DNA of 64,000 bases from Eubacteriaceae bacterium. Its GTDB lineage: Bacteria > Bacillota > Clostridia > Lachnospirales > Lachnospiraceae. The stretch's first letter is position 1; each line of letters starts with the position of its first letter. The notes below the pieces were generated by a model. The model did no database searches and was not told where the DNA came from. It saw only the letters and a program-made list of their open reading frames with translations. The stretch lies in contig CAJTCR010000012.1 of assembly GCA_910574915.1 (NCBI GenBank), positions 1 to 64,000 of the forward strand, in the 5' to 3' direction. Below are positions 16,926 through 26,460 of the stretch, piece after piece. The position numbers and the translations under genes were made by a program.

Positions 16926-17321
16926 TTAAACTCTTCTACGTTTTGGCGGACGGCATCCATTATGAGGCACCGGAGTTACGTCTCTGATGGAAGTAACTTC
17001 AAGGCCACATGCAGAAAGTGCGCGGATTGCTGCTTCTCTTCCTGACCCTGGTCCTTTTACCATGACATCAACTGTTTTTAAACCGTGTATAAGAGCTGCT
17101 TTTGTAGCTGTCTCTGCTGCCATCTGTGCAGCATACGGAGTAGATTTCTTTGAACCTCTAAATCCAAGGCCGCCTGCGCTTGCCCAGGATAAGGCATTTC
17201 CTTCAGTATCTGTAATTGTAACAATAGTATTATTAAAAGATGACTGAATATGTGCCTGACCACGTTCAACGTTTTTCTTAATACGCTTTTTTGTTACTTT
17301 TTTTGCAACTTTCTTAGCCAT
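16926..17321 (-). CDS. rpsK: 30S ribosomal protein S11
   Basis: S11, 131 aa, with the typical [13 protein letters not shown] stretch, [13 protein letters not shown] and the conserved C-terminal [15 protein letters not shown]. Lysine-rich N-terminal tail. Lies 61 bp after rpsM in the alpha operon. Confidence 0.97.
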   Translation of the reverse strand: MAKKVAKKVTKKRIKKNVERGQAHIQSSFNNTIVTITDTEGNALSWASAGGLGFRGSKKSTPYAAQMAAETATKAALIHGLKTVDVMVKGPGSGREAAIRALSACGLEVTSIRDVTPVPHNGCRPPKRRRV

Positions 17322-17382
17322 TTCTAAACTAACCTACTTTCTGTAATTATTATTTCGCAACTTTATCGCTGATTATTGTTTG

Positions 17383-17751
17383 TTATTTCTTCTTATTTGC
17401 AACAGTTCTCTTCGGGCCTTTTCTTGTTCTTGCATTTGTCTTTGTCTTCTGTCCGCGAACCGGGAGTCCTTTTCTGTGACGGATTCCGCGATAGCATCCG
17501 ATTTCCTGTAATCTCTTGATGTTCAGGGCGATCTCCCTGCGCAGGTCACCTTCTACAGTCTGTGTTTCGTCAATCACAGCGCTGATACGCTTTACTTCCT
17601 CGTCTGTCAGGTCTCTGCAACGGGTATCCGGGTTTACTTTTGCTTCTGCAAGAATGCGGTTTGAGCTTGTTCTGCCAATGCCGTAGATATAAGTCAAACC
17701 GATTTCCACACGTTTCTCTCTTGGTAAATCTACACCTGCGATACGTGCCAT
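17383..17751 (-). CDS. rpsM: 30S ribosomal protein S13
   Basis: S13, 122 aa, with the helix-two-turn-helix [14 protein letters not shown] and the C-terminal [19 protein letters not shown] tail that contacts tRNA. GGAGG lies ten bases before the ATG. It is preceded by a 270-bp leader containing an attenuator-like pair of hairpins. Confidence 0.97.
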   Translation of the reverse strand: MARIAGVDLPREKRVEIGLTYIYGIGRTSSNRILAEAKVNPDTRCRDLTDEEVKRISAVIDETQTVEGDLRREIALNIKRLQEIGCYRGIRHRKGLPVRGQKTKTNARTRKGPKRTVANKKK

Positions 17752-17859
17752 GTGTACTGCACCTCCATAATTCTTAAATTCGTATAATTTTGTGTTGTTT
17801 TTCCTTTGTCCAGACTATACAGCTCCGCATATACGGCCTGAAATGTGTGTATAGCCTGT

Positions 17860-17906
17860 AAAAACCGGCACCTTCCGCCGGCATCCCCTCGGTATAAAAG
17901 ATGCCG
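17860..17906 (-). promoter_or_regulatory. Attenuator-like alternative hairpins upstream of rpsM
   Basis: On the minus strand, one hairpin pairs CGGCATC (17906-17900) with GATGCCG (17885-17879). A second pairs CCGGC (17881-17877) with GCCGG (17869-17865) and is followed by five T (17864-17860). They share bases, so only one can form at a time: an antiterminator/terminator layout within the leader between rpmJ and rpsM. This is inferred from base pairing only; a ribosomal protein ligand such as S4 is a guess. Confidence 0.5.
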
Positions 17907-18021
17907 CGCCCAGCCGTGCCCGCTGCTTATTATGAATCAGCAGAAACCTGCTGACAGCCGCACATAATAAAGATTATTTGATCGCTCGCAAACCTGCTTG
18001 TCTGCTGCAAACAGCCCATTC

Positions 18022-18135
18022 TTATCCCTGACGCTGTTTGTGTTTCGGATTTTCGCAGATAATCCTGATACTTCCTTTTCTCTTGATTACCTTGCATTTT
18101 TCGCAAATCGGCTTAACTGATGATCTTACCTTCAC
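18022..18135 (-). CDS. rpmJ: 50S ribosomal protein L36
   Basis: L36, 37 aa, initiated by GTG at 18135 after AAAGGAGG. Reads [20 protein letters not shown] and ends in [11 protein letters not shown]. The zinc ligands CxxC...C...H (Cys11, Cys14, Cys27, His32) are intact. In most Firmicutes it follows infA directly; here about 3.4 kb separates them, and it has its own promoter at 18238-18266. Confidence 0.97.
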   Translation of the reverse strand: MKVRSSVKPICEKCKVIKRKGSIRIICENPKHKQRQG

Positions 18136-18237
18136 AGCAAATCCTCCTTTCCTTACACCCGCAGCCGCTGCTGCCATATCCTGCTTTCGCATTACTGGCA
18201 TAGCGCTCCAGGGTTCATTCCAAAGCGTTCAGCCCAC

Positions 18238-18266
18238 ATTATAGCACGGTGTTCCAAAAATTGCAA
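18238..18266 (-). promoter_or_regulatory. Sigma-A promoter of rpmJ-rpsM-rpsK-rpsD-rpoA-rplQ
   Basis: TTGCAA (18266-18261), 17-base spacer, TATAAT (18243-18238) on the minus strand, about 100 bases before the rpmJ GTG. It would let the alpha-operon part be transcribed independently of the spc part. Confidence 0.85.
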
Positions 18267-18274
18267 CAAAAAAA

Positions 18275-19393
18275 TTAAATTATTCCTAATTCCTGTATTC
18301 TTGCGTAAACCCGCTCAAATACATACCGCAGCGCCCGATACCGGCTGCTCTCTGCCAGCTTTAAAAACGCCTGTTCATCAAACCGCAGATCAGTATATTC
18401 GATATATTGAAAGGCAAGCTCCCGAATGGTTTCCTTTGTATTAAACATCTGGCTGAGCGTATCACCCGCTTCGATTTTAAAATAGTCTGCCACAAGCGCG
18501 CAGTTTAAATCAAACATCGGCGCAACCGCCTCTAAGCTGCCAGTATCATTGTTCATCATAAATCCGTAATTCTGCGTATGCCTGTCTGTATTAATAATGA
18601 TATAATCAAGTACCGGAATACACGCAAACTTGCTTCCCCAGCGTTCCAGGCACTGTTTCCTGAAATCAATCTTGCGCCTTTTGCAGTAATCCATTACTTC
18701 CCATGCTTCTATAAAAGAGTGCTCCTCCTGCACAAAATTCTGACAGATCGACACATACGCGGTACCGCGTGCTGTTTCCTTAATATCGCTTAAATATACG
18801 ATACTGTCCAGGCGGTTGTGAAAGCATTCCAAAATCTCTGAAGCAAGCACTTCCATCCGCGTATTTACATATTCATTTGTCTTGTCCGATTTCAGCAGAT
18901 ACAGGGTGTCTCCCAGATATACCCAGCCTTTGCGGAACAGCCCTTTTGTCGTTAGCTCCGGGCAGATTGGATTCGTTGTGATCGTAGGGGAAAATCCGCT
19001 CAGCGACAGGTCTAAAATATCACTGAGCTGGTTCTGGCGGATATTGATCTTTGCCCAGTCCGCCGCTTCCTCATCCTCTTTTACCCAATAGCTGTCTACG
19101 ATCGATACGCCTTTACATTTAATGCAGATATTGACCCGGTTGTCCGTCGAGTCCACCTGCGGGATCTGGAACGCCGCATAGATCTGCTTTGCATTGTCCC
19201 TGGATAACGACAGCACCCTGCTGCTTAAATATGCCTTTACCTCCTGTATATTATGTAAAATATCCTTCATCTTTGTCGAAAGCCGAATATTCGACCGCAG
19301 ACAATACGGAAGCAGGTCATTACGAATCACTTCCACTACAAAATCTTCAAGATCAAAATATAACACTTCTGTATTTTTTAGCATCAAATACAT
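18275..19393 (-). CDS. HipA-like kinase-fold protein
   Basis: A 372-aa cytoplasmic protein with the HipA-type kinase signature: an ATP-binding segment around WVYLGDTLYLLKSD (Lys168), the catalytic loop NTDRHTQN (268-275) and a metal-binding FD (294-295, MFDLNCAL). HipA kinases phosphorylate protein targets such as glutamyl-tRNA synthetase and slow growth; the target here is unknown, and no HipB-like antitoxin is adjacent. It lies between infA and rpmJ, downstream of a Na/Pi transporter gene and directly upstream of the rpmJ promoter, an unusual place inside the ribosomal cluster. Key residues are present, so it is probably active. Confidence 0.75.
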   Translation of the reverse strand: MYLMLKNTEVLYFDLEDFVVEVIRNDLLPYCLRSNIRLSTKMKDILHNIQEVKAYLSSRVLSLSRDNAKQIYAAFQIPQVDSTDNRVNICIKCKGVSIVDSYWVKEDEEAADWAKINIRQNQLSDILDLSLSGFSPTITTNPICPELTTKGLFRKGWVYLGDTLYLLKSDKTNEYVNTRMEVLASEILECFHNRLDSIVYLSDIKETARGTAYVSICQNFVQEEHSFIEAWEVMDYCKRRKIDFRKQCLERWGSKFACIPVLDYIIINTDRHTQNYGFMMNNDTGSLEAVAPMFDLNCALVADYFKIEAGDTLSQMFNTKETIRELAFQYIEYTDLRFDEQAFLKLAESSRYRALRYVFERVYARIQELGII

Positions 19394-19485
19394 GACATTT
19401 CATCACCTTCTACTTTTTCCGGCATATCGCGTCGTCAGCTTTCTATGCCTGCCTGATTAAACTCGCATCGTTTTCTGTTCTATTT

Positions 19486-21333
19486 CTATTTCTTCTTCTT
19501 TGACTCTTCCTTCCCCTTTTTGCCTTTCACTCCCTCTTCTTCTTTTTTTGCCTTTTTCGCTTTTTTATATCCGTTAATATCATACTTTTCTTCGTATTCT
19601 TCAAAATAAACGGCGTAATCCGAATTTTTGCGTTCTCTTACGGTCTTTACATAACCGTGGATGTCAAACTCCGAATATCCAAGCTCAATCATTGCAACCG
19701 CCACATTCGAGCAGTGCGCCCCGATACGCTCCAAATTCGCCAGCAGGTCGTTAAACGCAAATCCCTGCTTGAGCTCACATTTGCCATGCTGCAACCGCTT
19801 AATATGCCTTAGCTTTAGCTCATCACACAAGATACCGATCAACTCACGCAGCGGCTCCACACGGTACGCTGTCTGCTGGTCATCTTCCATAAACGCGTTC
19901 ACTGTCAGGTCAACGATCTCCGAAACGGCGGATTCCAGTACGCCCAGCTCATACATGCCTTCTTTGGAAAAAGAAGTCTTTTTTTCATACAGCTCATTCG
20001 CCACTTTTGAAATATTGCTGGCGTGGTCGCCTAACCGCTCAAAGTCGCTCAGCGTGTGCAAAAACTTGGATACCTCGCTGTTTTGCGCAATCGTCATCTC
20101 ACGCCCGGTAAGCTGCATCAGATAGGTTCCAAGCTTATCCTCATATTTGTCGATCAGGTTTTCTTTTTCTTGTATTTTATGGTACTGCTCTTCGGAATAT
20201 TCAGTCAAAAGCCCCAGCGCCGCGCCGATATTTTTTTTCACCTTTTTTGCCATCCCGTTCATTGCCTGGTGGCTCTGTGCAATCGCAAGCGGCGGATAAG
20301 CCAGAAAACGCTCTTCCAGCAAATCAAAGTCTGCCTGGTCTTCCTTGTCCTCCTGCGTATCGCGCACCAGCACAAATACCAGTTTTTCAATCCCTTTAAT
20401 AAACGGGCACAATACCAGAATCGTCGCCATACGGAACACCGTATTCAGCAGCGCGATCCGAACCGGGTTCATAACCAAATCCATAAACGCAAAGTGTACA
20501 ACCGCATCGACCGTATAAAATACCGTAGACCACAGTAACATACCGAACAAATCATTGATCAGGTAAATAAGCGCCGTCCGTTTCCCGTTTTTGTTTGTGC
20601 CGATCGAAGACAGCAGCACCGGACATGCCGCGCCGACGCCAATGCCCATCGTAATCGGCAGCGCCGACGCAAACGTAATCCCGCCGGTCACCGACAGTGC
20701 CTGCATAATGCCGACGGAAGCGGAAGCGCTTTGCAGCACGGCGGTAAACAGGATCCCGACTAAAATGCCCATAAACGGATTGGAAAACATCGTCAGTGCG
20801 TTGACAAAATGCTCGTTGCTCTTAAGCGGCGACACAGCACCGCTCATCGTCTGCATACCGACCATCAAAATCGAAAATCCGAGCATAATATCCCCGACAT
20901 TATGATAAGATGCTTTTTTCATAAACATCTTAAAAATAATACCGATCACCGCAACGACCGCAGAAATCGTCGCTGTCGACAATAGCTGCGCAATTCCGCC
21001 CGTCCCTTCGATATAAGACAGGCATAAAATCCATCCGGTAATGCTCGTCCCGATGTTCGCGCCCATAATAATGCCGATCGCCTGCGACACTTTCATCATT
21101 CCCGCGTTGACAAAGCCGACGACCATGACCGTAGTGGCAGAAGACGACTGAATAATCGCCGTCACAGCCGTGCCGAGCAAAATACCTTTCAGCGGCGTAT
21201 TCGTCAGCCTGTACAAAATCAGTTCCAGCTTTTCCCCAGCCGCCTTCTTTAAGCCGTCTCCCATCAGGGACATCCCAAACAAAAACAGTGCTACCCCGCT
21301 TAACAAAGATAAGATCAGTGTAAATCCTTCCAT
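19486..21333 (-). CDS. Na/Pi cotransporter family protein with PhoU-like domain
   Basis: A 615-aa protein. The membrane part (about 1-310) has the two inverted Na/Pi repeats with signature QSSSATTVM (about 62) and LQSASASVG (about 200). The cytoplasmic part (about 335-560) is PhoU-like and helical (HTLSDFERLGDHASNI, LLANLERIGAHCSNVA), and the protein ends in a very Lys/Glu-rich tail. The family moves phosphate with sodium, or in some bacteria exports phosphate. Start ATG at 21333 after GAGGAAA. It is inserted between infA and the HipA-like gene, so it is separate from usual phosphate genes. Confidence 0.88.
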   Translation of the reverse strand: MEGFTLILSLLSGVALFLFGMSLMGDGLKKAAGEKLELILYRLTNTPLKGILLGTAVTAIIQSSSATTVMVVGFVNAGMMKVSQAIGIIMGANIGTSITGWILCLSYIEGTGGIAQLLSTATISAVVAVIGIIFKMFMKKASYHNVGDIMLGFSILMVGMQTMSGAVSPLKSNEHFVNALTMFSNPFMGILVGILFTAVLQSASASVGIMQALSVTGGITFASALPITMGIGVGAACPVLLSSIGTNKNGKRTALIYLINDLFGMLLWSTVFYTVDAVVHFAFMDLVMNPVRIALLNTVFRMATILVLCPFIKGIEKLVFVLVRDTQEDKEDQADFDLLEERFLAYPPLAIAQSHQAMNGMAKKVKKNIGAALGLLTEYSEEQYHKIQEKENLIDKYEDKLGTYLMQLTGREMTIAQNSEVSKFLHTLSDFERLGDHASNISKVANELYEKKTSFSKEGMYELGVLESAVSEIVDLTVNAFMEDDQQTAYRVEPLRELIGILCDELKLRHIKRLQHGKCELKQGFAFNDLLANLERIGAHCSNVAVAMIELGYSEFDIHGYVKTVRERKNSDYAVYFEEYEEKYDINGYKKAKKAKKEEEGVKGKKGKEESKKKK

Positions 21334-21460
21334 ATTGTTGTTTTCCTCTTCATCTGTAACAATTTCTTCATTAATAAATTACATATCCTTTACACATATT
21401 TTACATTCTAACACATCTTATCTTAAAATGGAAGAAAAAGACCAATCTTGAAATAAAAAC

Positions 21461-21493
21461 AGGCTGTCAGAATATCACACTTCCTAACAGCCC
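21461..21493 (-). terminator. Terminator after infA
   Basis: GGCTGT pairs with ACAGCC around a loop containing the sequence from 21468 to 21487; on the minus strand it is followed by TGTTTTTATTT. It ends the spc transcript at infA, before the inserted transporter and kinase genes. Confidence 0.75.
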
Positions 21494-21516
21494 GCTGTCC
21501 TATCAAAAGAAACGCT

Positions 21517-21735
21517 TTATTTATCTCTCCAAATAATCCGCCCCTTTGTCAGATCATATGGCGACATCTCGATCGTCACTTTGTCACCCGGCAAAATACG
21601 GATAAAGTTCATCCGCAGCTTCCCGCTGATATGCGCCAGAATCTGGTGCCCGTTTTCCAGCTCTACCTGAAACATTGCGTTCGGCAGCTTTTCCACTACC
21701 TTTCCTTCTACTTCAATTACATCTGCTTTCGACAT
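21517..21735 (-). CDS. infA: Translation initiation factor IF-1
   Basis: IF-1, 72 aa, an OB-fold protein that binds the 30S A site. The start is the ATG at 21735 ([11 protein letters not shown]), seven bases after GGAGG; an ATG two codons earlier overlaps the RBS. Contains [26 protein letters not shown]. Follows map and precedes a terminator instead of rpmJ. Confidence 0.97.
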   Translation of the reverse strand: MSKADVIEVEGKVVEKLPNAMFQVELENGHQILAHISGKLRMNFIRILPGDKVTIEMSPYDLTKGRIIWRDK

Positions 21736-21774
21736 TTTCATTCCTCCATCAAAACTGTTTTCATACTGTCTTTC

Positions 21775-22569
21775 CTATACCGCAAGGTACATATGATTCA
21801 GATATTCCTCTTCTTCCTCTGTTACCGACAATAGCTCCGGCGCGCTGCGCGTAATCAGTATCGTATTTTCATAATGCGCAGACAGCGAACCGTCCGCCGT
21901 CGTGACCGTCCAGCCATTTGGCGACCAGTTGACCTTCCATGTGCCGGCATTGATCATCGGCTCTACCGCAAGCGTCATTCCCGGACGCAGCCGCATCCCC
22001 CGGAACCGCTGTCTAAAGTTCGGGATTTCAGGCGGCTCATGCATATTTCTGCCAATGCCGTGGCCGACCAAGTCTCTGACTACGCCATAGCCAAACTGTT
22101 TGGCATAGTCGCCAATCGCCGCTGAGATATCAAAAAGCCGTCCCCCTGCCTTTGCATACTGCATACCTGCAAAAAAACAAAGCTTCGTCCTCTCGATCAG
22201 TTCAGCCGCCTGCTTTGATATGTTCCCGACGCCGATCGTTCTCGCGGCATCCGACTGATACCCTTTATAAATGACTCCCGTATCCAGGCTGATCATATCG
22301 CCCTCTTTGACAATCCGGTTTTTCGACGGTATGCCGTGTACGACCTCATCATTGACAGATACGCAGACAGAAGCAGGAAATCCCTCATAATTTAAAAAAG
22401 AAGGAATGCATCCATAGCTCCGTATTAATTCTTCGCAAATACGGTCAATGTCCAGGGTAGACATTCCGGGCACAATTTCCTGGGCAAGCTCCTTATGGAC
22501 CCTGCCCAGGATTCTGCCCGCCGTCCGCATCAGTTCTATCTCTTTTGCAGATTTTATCGACACTGGCAT
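21775..22569 (-). CDS. map: Methionine aminopeptidase, type I
   Basis: A 264-aa MetAP that removes initiator methionine. Pita-bread fold with the metal ligands visible in SLDTGVIYKGYQSDAART (two Asp), GHGIGRNMHEPPEIPNF (His), AVEPMI (Glu) and YENTILIT (Glu). No N-terminal zinc or SEC-C extension. It starts 3 bp after the adk stop, so the two are translationally linked; normal position in the spc operon. Confidence 0.96.
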   Translation of the reverse strand: MPVSIKSAKEIELMRTAGRILGRVHKELAQEIVPGMSTLDIDRICEELIRSYGCIPSFLNYEGFPASVCVSVNDEVVHGIPSKNRIVKEGDMISLDTGVIYKGYQSDAARTIGVGNISKQAAELIERTKLCFFAGMQYAKAGGRLFDISAAIGDYAKQFGYGVVRDLVGHGIGRNMHEPPEIPNFRQRFRGMRLRPGMTLAVEPMINAGTWKVNWSPNGWTVTTADGSLSAHYENTILITRSAPELLSVTEEEEEYLNHMYLAV

Positions 22570-22572
22570 CTC

Positions 22573-23244
<672 letters not shown>

Positions 23245-23353
23245 TTACAGTATATTCATCTTTTTTGTGAATACCGCACTGTTTATAACAACCATATCAT
23301 AAATTGGGACTTTTTTCTACTGTAAAGTTACTGATTTTTCGTATTAGACTTTT

Positions 23354-24433
23354 CTAAAAATTGCAGACACACCATCTACCATTTCTTTTTCCATTTTCCC
23401 TGATAATTAGTCCTTTTTGCTGTAATGAAACTGTAATTTTTTTCACAGTACGCTCAGATTTTCCTATCCTTACCGCCAGCTCCTTTTGCGTAATTTCCGG
23501 CGATTTCTTAATGATATTGAGTACGGCAAGCTCTTCCAAAGTGCAAAAATTGCACTTTGAATTTGTAAAATTTGCACTTTGGGCTCTTTTTATTGCCTCA
23601 ACATGCAGCTCACGGTTTTTTAACCCATAGTTTGTTCCCAGCAGCAAATTACTAAAAAATCTTTCTAAATATTCGGTAGTTGCATGAATCCCCTCTTTCA
23701 GATTGTTATAATTTGCCCGCACCAGAGCATTCCTAAAGTACCAGGAATGATCCGAAAAAGCGTCATTCTCAATGTCAAATCCAAAGGTTTTTAAATATTT
23801 AATAATAAATACAGCCGTTGTTCGTGTATTTCCTTCGCAAAATGGATGAATCTGCCAGATATCTGAAGTGAATTTCGCAAGATGCTTTACAGCTTCTTGT
23901 AATGTAAGCCCCTGATACGAAAACTGTTTTTCCATATGAAAATCATATTCCAAAGTCGCCTGAATACTGTCTGCGGCTGCATACAAAACCGTTTCCCCCT
24001 GTAGCACCCACTCCTGTTTTGTAATATTATAAGGACGTATTCTTCCTGCATGATCGTAGATTCCCAGAAATAGCCTCTTGTGTATCATCAAATACTCCGC
24101 TGGTGAAAACTGAAAGGTCTTCTCACTAAGCTCTTTGGCAATTCTTGCCGCTACCTTATCCGCCTCCTCTGTTTCCAGTTCAGCCTCCCTGCGGTTTTCC
24201 CTGGACTGATAATAGTTTTCAATCCTGAGCTGTGCCGTATCTATATCAATGCTGCCTTCAATATGGTCTTTTGCCGTCTGCAATAAATATGCAGAAGTCT
24301 TAAGCCCATCTACGTCCTGTAGCCCGATCGCAGTTTTCCATGCATATGATTTTTCAGTTTTTCCAGGTTCCCCCTGCTTGATATACTGTTCCAGGTCAAA
24401 CTGCCATGCCCTGCCCCCGTTTCCGATCTCCAT
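23354..24433 (-). CDS. Fic-domain protein with C-terminal HTH
   Basis: A 359-aa protein; start at the ATG at 24433, six bases after GGAG (a frame from 24496 overlapping secY lacks an RBS). The Fic domain (about 100-240) has the active-site loop HPFCEGNTRTT (196-206) with the catalytic His and the Arg, so it is probably able to transfer AMP or another nucleotide moiety to hydroxyls of target proteins. IEGS near residue 58 recalls the inhibitory helix of self-contained Fic proteins. Residues about 300-357 form a winged HTH (TQKELAVRIGKSERTVKKI), suggesting autoregulation. Inserted between secY and adk. Confidence 0.88.
   Translation of the reverse strand: MEIGNGGRAWQFDLEQYIKQGEPGKTEKSYAWKTAIGLQDVDGLKTSAYLLQTAKDHIEGSIDIDTAQLRIENYYQSRENRREAELETEEADKVAARIAKELSEKTFQFSPAEYLMIHKRLFLGIYDHAGRIRPYNITKQEWVLQGETVLYAAADSIQATLEYDFHMEKQFSYQGLTLQEAVKHLAKFTSDIWQIHPFCEGNTRTTAVFIIKYLKTFGFDIENDAFSDHSWYFRNALVRANYNNLKEGIHATTEYLERFFSNLLLGTNYGLKNRELHVEAIKRAQSANFTNSKCNFCTLEELAVLNIIKKSPEITQKELAVRIGKSERTVKKITVSLQQKGLIIRENGKRNGRWCVCNF
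23537..23582. repeat. Three copies of a TTGCACTTT motif inside fic
   Basis: 23537-23559 is an inverted repeat (CAAAGTGCAA, 3-base spacer, TTGCACTTTG), followed at 23572-23580 by a third TTGCACTTT-like half-site. It lies in the linker coding region between the Fic and HTH domains. It may be an operator read by the protein's own HTH, or only a coding coincidence. Confidence 0.5.
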
Positions 24434-24488
24434 TTCAGCTCCTTCTACGCAAAGAGAGATACAGCCGAAACTGTATCCCCCACAACCT

Positions 24489-25805
24489 CTATTCACTTAA
24501 GAATCCCTTATAATACCGCACAACCATCTTCGATTCGATCTGTTTAATTGTTTCAATAACAACACCTACGATAATGATAATGGATGTTCCGCCAAACGAT
24601 ACGTTTGCCTTAAACACACCGTTAAAGAAGATCGGAACGACCGCACAGATCGACAGCCCGACAGCGCCGATAAATACGATATAATTTAAGATCTTTGTCA
24701 GATATTCACTCGTTGGTTTGCCCGGACGGATGCCAGGAATAAAACCGCCTTGCTTTTTCATATTATCTGCAATCTCAAGCGGATTGAACGTAATCGACGT
24801 ATAAAAATATGCAAATACGATCACGAGTACGAGATATACGGCAAGTCCAACTGTTAAAACTGGATTCGCCGGATCACACCAGTTACGCTGCTGCAAGCCG
24901 TTTAAGATCTTTCCGCCTATGCCTGTCCCGCCGTCTACACCGAGCAGCGTACAGATTACAACCGGAAATTCCATAATCGACTGCGCAAAGATAATCGGAA
25001 TAACACCGCCTGTATTGACCTTTAACGGAATAAAAGAGCTTTGTCCGCCGACGGTCTTTCTGCCTTGGATCTTCTTGGAATACTGTACCGGAATCTTTCG
25101 TTCCGCATCCTGCAATAAGATTACAAATACGACTGTCAGCAGAATGATTGCAAGAATGATAACTGCCGCAAGTACGCCTCTTGCCACCTTTTGATTCTTT
25201 ACAAACTGTTCATATAAGGTTGACATATCAGCCGGGATTCTGGATACAATGTTGATTACCAGCACGATAGAAATCCCGTTGCCGACACCTTTTTCCGTGA
25301 TCTGCTCCCCGATCCACATCAGTACTGCGGATCCTGCGGTCAGAATACATACTACCTGAATCACAGAAAATACACTATAATCCATCAGATATCCCATTCT
25401 GCCGAATCCGATTGCCATTGCAATGGATTCGATCAATGCAAGCGCTATCGTTACATAACGGGTAATGCTTGCAATTTTCTTTCTGCCTTCTTCACCGTCA
25501 CGCTGCATCTCCTCCAGCTTTGGAATCGCGATAGTAAGGAGCTGCATAATGATGGAAGACGTAATATACGGTGTGATACTCAATGCAAATACAGACATTT
25601 CATTGAACGATCCGCCGGTAATCGCATCAAAAAAGTTAAATGCCCCGTTCGTCTGTGAGCTGAACCATTCTGCAAATAAAGCAGAGTCAATACCCGGACA
25701 AGGAAGCTGTGAGCCTAACCGGATCACGATTAGCATAAAAAATGTATATACTAACCGTTCCCGGATTTCTTTAACCTTGAATGCACCACGAAGTGTCTGT
25801 AACAT
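24489..25805 (-). CDS. secY: Preprotein translocase subunit SecY
   Basis: A 438-aa integral membrane protein with ten predicted helices, the channel of the Sec system. Characteristic stretches: GSQLPCPGID, ALSITPYITSSIIMQLL, the RKTVGGQSSFIPLKVNTGGVIP loop, and FIPGIRPGKPTSEYL. Its ATG overlaps the rplO stop (TAATG). The usual next gene would be adk; a fic gene intervenes here, beginning 55 bp downstream. Confidence 0.97.
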   Translation of the reverse strand: MLQTLRGAFKVKEIRERLVYTFFMLIVIRLGSQLPCPGIDSALFAEWFSSQTNGAFNFFDAITGGSFNEMSVFALSITPYITSSIIMQLLTIAIPKLEEMQRDGEEGRKKIASITRYVTIALALIESIAMAIGFGRMGYLMDYSVFSVIQVVCILTAGSAVLMWIGEQITEKGVGNGISIVLVINIVSRIPADMSTLYEQFVKNQKVARGVLAAVIILAIILLTVVFVILLQDAERKIPVQYSKKIQGRKTVGGQSSFIPLKVNTGGVIPIIFAQSIMEFPVVICTLLGVDGGTGIGGKILNGLQQRNWCDPANPVLTVGLAVYLVLVIVFAYFYTSITFNPLEIADNMKKQGGFIPGIRPGKPTSEYLTKILNYIVFIGAVGLSICAVVPIFFNGVFKANVSFGGTSIIIIVGVVIETIKQIESKMVVRYYKGFLSE

Positions 25806-26242
25806 TAGATCACCTCTGCTTTTCCACCAAGAGCCTCAATCTTTTCTTTTGCGCCAGCGCTGAATGCATTGGCCTGAACAGTGAGCTTCTTGGTTAATTC
25901 TCCATTTCCAAGAATTTTGACGCCGTCTCTTGGATTTTTAACGATTCCTGTCTCGATTAACGTGTCTACGGTAATCGTAGAATCATTATCAAATCTTTCA
26001 AGCTCCGATACATTGATCCCAACGATTATCTTAGAATTAAAATTCTTAAAGCCTCTCTTTGGTAATCTTCTGTATAATGGCATCTGGCCACCTTCAAAGC
26101 CTGGCCTTGGTGCTCCTGAACGAGCTTTTTGGCCTTTGTGTCCCTTACCGGCTGTCTTGCCGTTGCCTGAACCGTGTCCGCGTCCTTTTCTGAATCTATC
26201 TTTTCTCGAGCCCTCTGCGGCTTTTAAACTTGATAAGTCCAT
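25805..26242 (-). CDS. rplO: 50S ribosomal protein L15
   Basis: L15, 145 aa, with the glycine/arginine-rich N-terminal extension ([22 protein letters not shown]) and [18 protein letters not shown]. Stop overlaps the secY start by one base, so translation is coupled. Confidence 0.97.
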   Translation of the reverse strand: MDLSSLKAAEGSRKDRFRKGRGHGSGNGKTAGKGHKGQKARSGAPRPGFEGGQMPLYRRLPKRGFKNFNSKIIVGINVSELERFDNDSTITVDTLIETGIVKNPRDGVKILGNGELTKKLTVQANAFSAGAKEKIEALGGKAEVI

Positions 26243-26264
26243 ACTGACACCTCCTTATTGTGTA

Positions 26265-26450
26265 TTATGCTTCTTCAACTTTTACATATGGTGCGATCTT
26301 TCTGAGTGCACCCTGTGTCGCAGCATTGTCTGGGAATGTTTTTGTCTGGTTGAGCTTGCGAAAGCCCAGAGATTCAATAATTTTACGATTCCTTGGCACT
26401 GCGCCGATTTTTGATCTGATCAGTGTTACCTTTAACATTTTCTCTGCCAT
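26265..26450 (-). CDS. rpmD: 50S ribosomal protein L30
   Basis: L30, 61 aa: short form typical of bacteria, with VTLIRSKIGAVPRNRK near the start. Lies 10 bp after rpsE and 22 bp before rplO in the spc operon. Confidence 0.95.
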   Translation of the reverse strand: MAEKMLKVTLIRSKIGAVPRNRKIIESLGFRKLNQTKTFPDNAATQGALRKIAPYVKVEEA

Positions 26451-26460
26451 TTCATGCCTC

